Source: Eubacterium sp.
Lineage (GTDB): Bacteria > Bacillota > Clostridia > Oscillospirales > Acutalibacteraceae
DNA length: 7,933 nucleotides
Reading direction: 5' to 3'
Assembly (NCBI GenBank): GCA_017543415.1
Contig: JAFYGD010000065.1
Coordinates: 1-7,933, forward strand
Shown: one piece after another, positions 1 to 5,114 of the stretch
Layout of the letters: each line of letters begins with the position of its first letter
How positions within the stretch are numbered: position 1 is the stretch's first letter
The notes under the pieces: model-generated
What the model saw: only the letters and a program-made list of their open reading frames with translations
Database searches by the model: none
Told to the model about the DNA's origin: nothing
Program-made: the position numbers and the translations under genes

Positions 1-1
1 G

Positions 2-865
2 CTCAACGGAAACACCTTGTCAATAGCGGTTATTGCGCTTGCAGCATTCTCCGTTCTTGTATATTTCCTTCACTTTAAGCTTACAAAGGAAAGAGTACAG
101 CTTCCCGCAAAGCAGGCTGAAAAGAAGTACAATCTCTTTAAAACAATTAAAGACCTTTTCTCAAACGCACCGTTCATTATCCTTTGCATCGTTTCAATGC
201 TTCTTATCGCATTCCAGATGTATTATCAGACGGCGTTTAACTACCTGTTCAAGGATTACTTTGCAAAGCCCGGTCTTTATGCCGTTGTAACCGTATGCAC
301 TTACGGACCAATGGCAATCTTTCTTCCGTTTATGGGTAAGCTTATCGTTAAGTTCGGTAAAAAGGAGCTCTGCGCCATCGGTCTCGGCTTTGCCGCAATC
401 GTTAATGTTCTTCTGTTTGTGATAAGAGGAACTGCGCTTGCTCATAATCCATATATATTCCTTGCGTTCACCTTCTTCTCTGGTATGGGCCAGACCTTCC
501 TTGTTCTGGAGGTATGGGCGCTTGTAATGGACGTTATTGATTACCATGAGCTCAGAACGCACAGAAGGGAAGAGGGAACCGCGTATTCGCTCTACTCCTT
601 TACCCGTAAGCTCGGCCAGACTCTTGCCGGAGCCGGTGTTCCTGTTCTTCTTAAGGTAATCGGCTATGATACTGAACGTGTAGGTTTAGGTCAGTCCAAG
701 GAAGTGCTTGACAAGCTTTATGATATTTCAACGCTTGTTCCTGCAATTACGCTCGGCGTAATGTGTGTTCTTCTTACCTTCTTTTACTCGCTTTCAAAGA
801 AAAAGCTTGCCGTTGTTCACGAGCAGCTTGCTCAGGTCCGCGAGCTTGAAGAGCAAGGCGAATAA
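2..865 (+). CDS. GPH-family (MelB-like) sugar:cation symporter, 3' part
   Basis: Membrane carrier of the glycoside-pentoside-hexuronide:cation symporter family (MFS_2 fold), expected to import a sugar or glycoside with Na+ or H+. The reading frame is open to the left edge, so the 5' part is missing; the TTG at 17 is an internal codon, not a start. What remains holds the cytoplasmic middle loop (a Lys/Glu-rich stretch near 82-130) and roughly six hydrophobic segments of the C-terminal half. The diagnostic element is around 535-630, with Asp-Tyr-His-Glu-Leu-Arg-Thr, Arg-Arg-Glu-Glu-Gly-Thr and later Ser-Phe-Thr-Arg-Lys-Leu-Gly-Gln; the Arg-x-Glu-Gly and Lys-Leu-Gly pattern is typical of GPH carriers. 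The tail is charged and cytoplasmic. It ends in TAA 12 bases before a terminator, so it closes its own transcript. The substrate cannot be told from this part. Confidence 0.85.
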   Translation, partial: LNGNTLSIAVIALAAFSVLVYFLHFKLTKERVQLPAKQAEKKYNLFKTIKDLFSNAPFIILCIVSMLLIAFQMYYQTAFNYLFKDYFAKPGLYAVVTVCTYGPMAIFLPFMGKLIVKFGKKELCAIGLGFAAIVNVLLFVIRGTALAHNPYIFLAFTFFSGMGQTFLVLEVWALVMDVIDYHELRTHRREEGTAYSLYSFTRKLGQTLAGAGVPVLLKVIGYDTERVGLGQSKEVLDKLYDISTLVPAITLGVMCVLLTFFYSLSKKKLAVVHEQLAQVRELEEQGE

Positions 866-876
866 TTCAATAATTC

Positions 877-903
877 AGAGGGGGCGAAAGCCCTCTCTTT
901 TTT
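877..903 (+). terminator. Intrinsic terminator of the symporter gene
   Basis: A nine-pair stem (877-885 with 890-898, one G-T pair) is closed by a GAAA tetraloop at 886-889 and followed by a run of five T (899-903). It lies 12 bases after the symporter stop and separates it from the metal-uptake operon. Confidence 0.9.
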
Positions 904-941
904 ATTAGAATATATGAGAAATTGAACATATAAAAATTAGA

Positions 942-970
942 TTGACAAAAGTAATTACTTATTATAAATT
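942..970 (+). promoter_or_regulatory. Promoter of the znu-like metal-uptake operon
   Basis: A perfect -35 hexamer TTGACA lies at 942-947. The -10 is either TATAAA at 963-968 (spacing 15) or TAAATT at 965-970 (spacing 17); the region is A/T rich and the exact hexamer is uncertain. Start of transcription would be near 975, giving a leader of about 28 bases before the ATG at 1003. It follows the upstream terminator, as expected for an independent transcription unit. Confidence 0.7.
949..960. promoter_or_regulatory. Perfect 12-bp palindrome in the promoter spacer, candidate metalloregulator operator
   Basis: AAGTAATTACTT is its own reverse complement and sits between the -35 and -10 hexamers, where a bound repressor would block RNA polymerase. 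Zur boxes of Bacillus contain a TAATnATTA core, and this site has TAATTA without the central base, so the resemblance is only partial. A second, looser inverted repeat (TAAATTA at 965-971 and TAATTTA at 983-989) overlaps the -10 and start region. That either is an operator is an inference from position and symmetry. Confidence 0.45.
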
Positions 971-990
971 ATTCTTTGAAATTAATTTAA

Positions 991-994
991 GAGG
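991..994 (+). promoter_or_regulatory. Ribosome binding site of znuA-like gene
   Basis: GAGG, within AAGAGGT, lies eight bases before the ATG at 1003 and fixes that start, which is also the start of a lipoprotein signal peptide. Confidence 0.8.
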
Positions 995-1002
995 TAATTT
1001 AT

Positions 1003-1971
1003 ATGAAAAAGCTTGCGGCAGTTTTATTGGCGGTTGTATTGGTTGTTTTAACCTTCACTGCCTGTTCCGGAGGAACACAGAAGGCTGAAAATAACGACGG
1101 TAAAATCAAGGTTGTTACAACAATTTTCCCGGTTTACGACTGGGTAAAAAACATTGACGCTGACGGAGCCTGTAACGTTTCTTTTCTTCTTAACAGCGGA
1201 GCAGACCTTCACTCCTATCAGCCCACAGCGGACGATATGGTAAAAATTGCAGACTGCGACTTGTTTATCTATGTCGGCGGTGAAAGCGATAAATGGGTGG
1301 AAGACGCGCTGAAAAACGCAGTAAATAAGAATATGGTTGTTGTTAACCTCCTTGACGTTCTTAAAGACAGAATTAAAGAAGAGGAGCTTAAAGAGGGTAT
1401 GCAGGCTGAGGAAGAGGAAGAAGCTGAAGAGCCCGAATAGGACGAGCATATCTGGTTATCACTTAAAAACGCTTCCGTCTGCGTTAGCGCTATATCAGAC
1501 GCCCTTTGCAAAGCTGACAGTAATAATTCGGAAAAATACAAGCTTAACGCAAAGGCGTATAACGATAAGCTTTCCGCCCTTGACAAGCAGTATTCGGAAG
1601 CTGTTAAAACCGCAAAGAACAAAACGCTTGTTTTCGGCGACCGCTTCCCGTTCAGATACCTTGTAGACGATTACGGACTTGATTATTACGCCGCTTTTGT
1701 AGGCTGCTCGGCTGAAAGCGAAGCAAGTTTTGAAACTATTACCTTCCTTGCAAACAAGGTTGACGAGCTTAATCTCAACTATGTAATGACTATTGAAAAC
1801 AGCGATAACAAGCTTGCAAACACAATAGTTGAAAACACCGAGAATAAAAACGCTGAAATTTTTGCTCTTGATTCGCTTCAGAATACCACCGAAGCGGAAG
1901 CAACAAGCGGCAAGACTTATATTGAAACTATGGAAAGCAATCTGAACGTACTTAAAATTGTACTTAACTGA
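1003..1971 (+). CDS. znuA: ZnuA-like metal ABC transporter substrate-binding lipoprotein, interrupted by an in-frame TAG
   Basis: Extracytoplasmic metal-binding lipoprotein (cluster A-I, ZnuA/TroA/AdcA type) that would deliver Zn or Mn to the permease encoded downstream. Residues 1-20 form a signal peptide (Met-Lys-Lys, then hydrophobic) ending in Thr-Ala-Cys with Cys21 as the lipid site. His70 in Asp-Leu-His-Ser-Tyr-Gln-Pro is the first expected ligand. Residues 127-145 are an acidic Glu-rich loop where many ZnuA proteins carry a His-rich one. Codon 146 is TAG (1438-1440). The same frame continues with Asp-Glu-His149-Ile-Trp-Leu-Ser, the second ligand motif, and runs without another stop to TGA at 1969-1971, giving 322 residues if TAG is read. 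Asp213, in Gly-Asp-Arg-Phe-Pro-Phe-Arg-Tyr, stands where the family usually has its third His. Under the standard code the product stops at 1440 with 145 residues and lacks the C-terminal lobe. First gene of the operon, six bases before znuC. Either a recent nonsense pseudogene or a gene decoded through TAG. Confidence 0.85.
1438..1440 (+). other. In-frame TAG inside znuA-like gene
   Basis: This amber codon falls between the acidic loop (ending Glu-Glu-Pro-Glu) and the Asp-Glu-His-Ile-Trp ligand motif. There is no frameshift: the frame before and after is identical and the downstream 176 codons carry no further stop. Glu (GAG), Gln (CAG) or Lys (AAG) each differ from TAG by one base and would fit this acidic loop. 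Confidence 0.9.
1441..1971 (+). other. C-terminal lobe of ZnuA-like protein, beyond the TAG
   Basis: This stretch cannot easily be an independent gene. It begins inside a conserved motif, has no Shine-Dalgarno site or signal peptide, and its first in-frame ATG is at 1786, deep in the lobe. It holds His149, Asp213 with the following Tyr-Leu-Val-Asp-Asp-Tyr-Gly-Leu-Asp-Tyr, and a late Leu-Asp (Ala-Leu-Asp-Ser-Leu) at the position of the usual acidic fourth ligand. Its intactness argues that it is still translated or was disconnected very recently. Confidence 0.8.
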
Positions 1972-1977
1972 GGAATT

Positions 1978-2685
1978 ATGGCTATATTAAAATGTGAAAA
2001 TTTAACCCTCGGCTATGACGGCAGAGCGGTTGTTGAAAATCTTAATTTTGAAATAAACAGCGGCGATTACCTATGTATTGTAGGTGAAAACGGCTCGGGT
2101 AAAAGCACGCTAATGCGTACTCTTTTAAATCTTCAAAGCCCCATTTCGGGAAATATTGAAACAGGCGAAGGGCTAAAAAGAACCGAAATAGGCTATCTGC
2201 CGCAGCAGACTGTTGTTCAGCGCGATTTTCCCGCTTCCGTTTGGGAAATCGTTCTTTCGGGCAACCTGAGCCGTACGGGGCTTAAACCCTTTTACTCAAA
2301 GGCTGACAAACAGCGCGCTCTTGAAAACCTTGAGCGTATGGGCATATCGGACTTAACAAAGCGTTGTTACCGTGAACTTTCGGGCGGTCAGCAGCAAAGA
2401 GTTCTTCTTGCAAGAGCTCTTTGCGCAACCAAAAAGCTGCTGCTCCTTGACGAGCCTGTTTCCGGTCTTGACCCGAAGGTTACGGCTGAAATGTATGACC
2501 TTATTGAAAGCCTTAATAAGCAGGGAATAACGGTTATTATGATTTCCCACGATATAGGAGCGGCGATTAAATACGCAACGCATATTCTTCATATCGGCAG
2601 CGAAGTATTCTTCGGTACAAAAGAGGAATACCTTTTCAGCGATAAAGGCAGCGCCTTTGTAAACGGTAAAGGAGGCGAGGCATAA
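1978..2685 (+). CDS. znuC: ZnuC-like metal ABC transporter ATP-binding protein
   Basis: Cytoplasmic ATPase subunit that powers metal import through the ZnuB-like permease. All nucleotide-binding motifs are present in order: Walker A Gly-Glu-Asn-Gly-Ser-Gly-Lys-Ser-Thr at residues 36-44, Q-loop Leu-Pro-Gln-Gln near 74-77, signature Leu-Ser-Gly-Gly-Gln-Gln-Gln-Arg at 134-141, Walker B Leu-Leu-Leu-Leu-Asp-Glu-Pro at 154-160, D-loop Ser-Gly-Leu-Asp at 162-165 and H-loop His191. At 235 residues it is the normal length for the family. The ATG is six bases after the TGA of the znuA-like gene; GAGG at 1970-1973 overlaps that stop and is only four bases from the ATG, so initiation is probably helped by ribosomes ending on znuA. 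Its TAA overlaps the znuB start by one base. Zn versus Mn specificity is not visible in an ATPase. Confidence 0.93.
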   Translation: MAILKCENLTLGYDGRAVVENLNFEINSGDYLCIVGENGSGKSTLMRTLLNLQSPISGNIETGEGLKRTEIGYLPQQTVVQRDFPASVWEIVLSGNLSRTGLKPFYSKADKQRALENLERMGISDLTKRCYRELSGGQQQRVLLARALCATKKLLLLDEPVSGLDPKVTAEMYDLIESLNKQGITVIMISHDIGAAIKYATHILHIGSEVFFGTKEEYLFSDKGSAFVNGKGGEA

Positions 2686-3527
2686 TGAGTGAAATTATTA
2701 CCAAGCTTTCCGTTTATATGACCTACAGCTTCGTGCAGTACGCGTTAATTGCCGGAGTGCTTATTGCTCTTTGCTCGTCGTTGCTCGGCGTAACGCTTGT
2801 TTTAAAGCGCTTTTCGTTTATAGGAGACGGACTTTCCCATGTTGCGTTCGGCGCAATGGCAATAGCAACCGTTCTGAAACTGACTAACGATATGGTTGTT
2901 ATTCTTCCCGTTACCGTGCTTTCGGCAATTCTTCTGCTTGCGGGCGGTAAGAACAGAAAAATAAAAGGGGACGCCGCAGTAGCTATGATTAGCGTTGGCT
3001 CGCTTGCGCTCGGCTATCTTATTATGAACGTCTTTCCTGGCTCAAGCAACGTTTCGGGCGACGTCTGCACAACGCTTTTCGGCTCAACCTCAATTCTTAC
3101 TCTTTCGCCGCTTGACGTGTGGCTCTGCGTTGGACTGTCAATCGTTGTAATAGCCGTATTTGTTATTTTCTATAACAAAATATTCGCAGTTACCTTTGAC
3201 GAAGGCTTTGCAAAAGCAACGGGTACTAACGCCGGCGCTTACAATTTCATTATTGCGGTAATTATAGCGGTAATCATTGTTCTTGCAATGAACCTTGTAG
3301 GCTCTCTGCTTATATCCGCGCTTGTAATTTTCCCCGCGCTTTCGGCAATGAGGGTGTTCAAAAACTTTAAATCGGTAACAATCTGTTCTGCGGTCTTTTC
3401 CGTTGTATGCGCAACGCTCGGAATTCTTGTTTCAATTCTTGCAAGTACGCCCGTAGGCTCAACAATTGTTGCTATTGATATTATCGGATTTATTCTGTTC
3501 TCCGTAATCGGAGCGGTTAAAAAATAG
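2685..3527 (+). CDS. znuB: ZnuB-like metal ABC transporter permease (ABC-3 family)
   Basis: Integral membrane permease of the ABC-3 family forming the metal channel with the ZnuA-like and ZnuC-like products. It has 280 residues, the usual length, and about eight hydrophobic segments. Family marks include Leu-Leu-Gly-Val-Thr-Leu-Val-Leu-Lys-Arg near 33-42, Gly-Asp-Gly-Leu-Ser-His-Val-Ala-Phe-Gly near 47-56, the cytoplasmic Phe-Asp-Glu-Gly-Phe-Ala-Lys-Ala-Thr-Gly near 171-180, and Val-Gly-Ser-Leu-Leu-Ile-Ser-Ala-Leu-Val near 205-214. GGAGG at 2671-2675 serves the start, and the TAATG overlap with znuC implies coupled translation. It ends at TAG (3525-3527), the only TAG in this window that behaves like a real end: the length is right, and a ribosome site and new signal peptide follow. 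The TAG is nevertheless in frame with the next gene, with no other stop between them. Confidence 0.92.
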   Translation: MSEIITKLSVYMTYSFVQYALIAGVLIALCSSLLGVTLVLKRFSFIGDGLSHVAFGAMAIATVLKLTNDMVVILPVTVLSAILLLAGGKNRKIKGDAAVAMISVGSLALGYLIMNVFPGSSNVSGDVCTTLFGSTSILTLSPLDVWLCVGLSIVVIAVFVIFYNKIFAVTFDEGFAKATGTNAGAYNFIIAVIIAVIIVLAMNLVGSLLISALVIFPALSAMRVFKNFKSVTICSAVFSVVCATLGILVSILASTPVGSTIVAIDIIGFILFSVIGAVKK

Positions 3528-3530
3528 GAG
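3526..3530 (+). promoter_or_regulatory. Ribosome binding site overlapping the znuB TAG stop
   Basis: AGGAG uses the last two bases of the znuB stop codon and is six bases from the ATG at 3537. It supports a separate start for the downstream lipoprotein although the two genes share a frame. Confidence 0.8.
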
Positions 3531-3536
3531 ATTATT

Positions 3537-4364
3537 ATGAAAAAAATAATTGCTTTAATTCTTGCATTTGTGATTGCAGCGGCTTTTGCGGGCTGCGCTT
3601 CAAAGGCAGATACAAACAAGGCTGACGGTACCGAAGGCGATACCGCCTCAACCTCTGCTTCCTCGGACGGCGGCAGTGCCGAATATACAACCCAGGCGGC
3701 GGCTTATAAGAGCTCGGGCAAAAGCTCGGGTAAATCCTTTGAAACCGTGCTTGATACAAACGAGTACGCTATGTATTACAACATTTTCTATAACGACCAG
3801 GGCGGCGAATATGACGGCAAGCCCGTATTCAAAAAGGGTACCTTTGCAACTCTTTATGATGAGTACAGCGGCATTACGCGTTACTATGTGTGGGGTTATA
3901 ATGACCAGACTAAATGCTGCGACTGGCAGTGGGAGCTTAAGTACGATGAGGTTAATGATATTCCCGCAAACGGCTCGCTCGTTGAGGTAACGGGAACCTT
4001 CACCAAGGATGAAAACGCGCTTGACGGCTACTGGATTACGGAGCCTAAAATCAAGGTTAAAAGCGAATACACTCCCGCAGATGTTGATATTGATATGTCA
4101 ACAATGAGCGCAACGCTTGAAAGGGTACAGGCGTTTTACATTATCAATAAGTACGATAGCCTTGAGGGTAAAACCGTGCGTATGTACGCAAGGGTTCTTT
4201 CCGACACCCAGGTTCAGCATCCGTATTATAACGGAACGGACTTTGTTGTTGATGTTGAAACGGACGGAAAAATGCCTGCAATCGGTATGATGGTAATGAT
4301 TGAAGGTACGGTATAGGAAGGTAAAATTACCAACGCAAAGGTTGAAATTACCGAGGATTATTAA
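3537..4364 (+). CDS. Lipoprotein of unknown function with two OB-like modules, last gene of the metal operon; in-frame TAG near the end
   Basis: Exported lipoprotein: Met-Lys-Lys, hydrophobic core, then Ala-Phe-Ala-Gly-Cys with Cys20 as the lipid site. A Ser/Thr/Asp/Gly-rich linker (about 21-65, with a doubled Ser-Ser-Gly-Lys) joins it to two similar modules. Module 1 (about 70-180) has Tyr-Asp-Gly-Lys-Pro-Val, then Lys-Cys-Cys-Asp, then Gly-Ser-Leu-Val-Glu-Val-Thr-Gly-Thr-Phe and a Pro-Lys-Ile-Lys-Val strand. Module 2 has Leu-Glu-Gly-Lys-Thr-Val, then Gly-Met-Met-Val-Met-Ile-Glu-Gly-Thr-Val. There a TAG (4314-4316) interrupts, but the frame continues Glu-Gly-Lys-Ile-Thr-Asn-Ala-Lys-Val-Glu-Ile to TAA at 4362-4364, which completes module 2 by analogy with module 1. 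The standard-code product ends at 4316 with 259 residues; read through, it has 275. The Cys-Cys plus Val-x-Val-Thr-Gly pattern recalls DUF1980/YcgQ proteins, some of which are zinc-linked; this is a weak, by-eye match. Nine bases after znuB. Function is not known. Confidence 0.75.
3711..3734 (+). repeat. Tandem 12-base repeat coding Ser-Ser-Gly-Lys twice
   Basis: Two adjacent 12-base units (3711-3722 and 3723-3734) differ at one base, the third position of Gly (ggc/ggt). They lie in the flexible linker after the lipid anchor, so unit number could vary between strains without harming the folded part. Confidence 0.6.
4314..4316 (+). other. In-frame TAG near the end of the two-module lipoprotein
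   Basis: It is followed in the same frame by 15 sense codons and a TAA at 4362-4364; the shared terminator begins only seven bases after that TAA. The codon context, ATAGGA, is the same as at the znuA TAG and the znuB stop. Confidence 0.85.
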
Positions 4365-4370
4365 AAACAA

Positions 4371-4393
4371 AACGGACGGTTAAACCGTCCGTT
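4371..4393. terminator. Bidirectional intrinsic terminator between convergent genes
   Basis: A perfect ten-pair stem (4371-4380 with 4384-4393) with a three-base loop. On the minus strand it is followed by TTGTTTTT, a good U-tract for the trmO-ylmH unit. On the plus strand it is followed by the weaker TTATTTGTAT for the metal operon. The TAA of the ylmH-type gene (complement of 4392-4394) overlaps the stem. Confidence 0.85.
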
Positions 4394-5114
4394 ATTTGTA
4401 TATCCTGACCGCTGCAACAAGGCGGTCTTTTTTCGTTTTTCTTTCAATTCCTTCAAAAATGAATTTGCCCTTGCCCCTGACGGAAATTACATCGCCTTCG
4501 TTTAAAGGCTTGCTTTCCTTCGTTTCAAGGCGGGCGTTAATAAATACCTTTTCTGCGCGTATCAGCTTTGCCGTCTCGTTCCGTGAAAGCTTGTAAACCG
4601 CGGCAATCAGCGCGTCAAGTCTTAAAGAGGAAATGTTGATTACAGTAATATCCGGCTTTTCGTTTATAAATTCGGGAAGCTCTTTTTCAATGCTGCAAAC
4701 TACCGCCGTGTGCCGTACTCTGTCAACGCTCTGAATAATGTAATCTGCAATTTTTTCGCTGCAGAAAACGTAGGCGTCCGTGCCGTTAATTATAATGTCG
4801 CCCGTAAGGCTTCTTTCAATTCCGGTTCCCAAAATTGTTCCGAGGTAATCGCGGTGAGTCAGCTTTTCAGCAAACCTTTTGCTTTTGGCCTCAAGCTTAA
4901 CGCAGGCAATGGGAAATGCGGGGCGTTCACCGAAGGCGGCAATGCATCTTTCCGCGCCGTCATAACCGCCGAACAGCGCAAAATCAAGCCCCGATGATTT
5001 CAGCGTGCTGATTTCGTCAAGGTTTAAAAAATCGGTATATTCAGTCGTGTGCCTTACTGCAGCGCGCTCCGAAAGCTCCTCAAAGCGCTTTGCCGTTAAA
5101 GTGTCATTTTGCAT
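4392..5114 (-). CDS. ylmH: YlmH-type S4-domain RNA-binding protein
   Basis: Cytoplasmic RNA-binding protein of the YlmH family. In Bacillus subtilis YlmH binds stalled 50S subunits and has been linked to ribosome-associated quality control, and ylmH often lies in the sepF-divIVA cluster. Here 240 residues show the N-terminal YlmH domain, with Phe-Gly-Gly-Tyr-Asp-Gly-Ala-Glu-Arg near 48-56 and Leu-Thr-His-Arg-Asp-Tyr-Leu-Gly-Thr-Ile near 85-94, followed by Leu-Thr-Gly-Asp-Ile. The S4 domain is at about 162-225 (Leu-Asp-Ala-Leu-Ile, Lys-Leu-Ser-Arg, Lys-Val-Phe-Ile-Asn, Glu-Gly-Asp-Val-Ile-Ser-Val-Arg-Gly). The ATG overlaps the end of trmO by 11 bases and has no clear Shine-Dalgarno site, so translation is probably coupled to trmO. 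The division genes that often flank it are absent. Confidence 0.88.
   Translation of the reverse strand: MQNDTLTAKRFEELSERAAVRHTTEYTDFLNLDEISTLKSSGLDFALFGGYDGAERCIAAFGERPAFPIACVKLEAKSKRFAEKLTHRDYLGTILGTGIERSLTGDIIINGTDAYVFCSEKIADYIIQSVDRVRHTAVVCSIEKELPEFINEKPDITVINISSLRLDALIAAVYKLSRNETAKLIRAEKVFINARLETKESKPLNEGDVISVRGKGKFIFEGIERKTKKDRLVAAVRIYK

Noticed and set aside
1438..1440. Pyrrolysine as the residue at the znuA TAG
   Set aside because: Known pyrrolysine positions are mainly in methylamine methyltransferases and no pyl gene is in the window; nothing in a ZnuA loop calls for it, though accidental read-through in a pyl organism remains possible.
1048..1622. Open frames on the minus strand opposite the znuA-like gene
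   Set aside because: They lie antisense to a recognisable family, have no ribosome sites and show low-complexity Ser or Phe runs that mirror the Glu and Lys codons of the true strand.
1786..1971. Small 61-residue gene starting at ATG 1786
   Set aside because: It is the in-frame C-terminal end of the ZnuA-like protein, without its own ribosome site.
3535..3990. Overlapping frames on both strands within the two-module lipoprotein gene
   Set aside because: Arg/Pro/Gln-rich translations typical of shifted frames over Ala- and Ser-rich coding sequence; the lipoprotein frame has the signal peptide and ribosome site.
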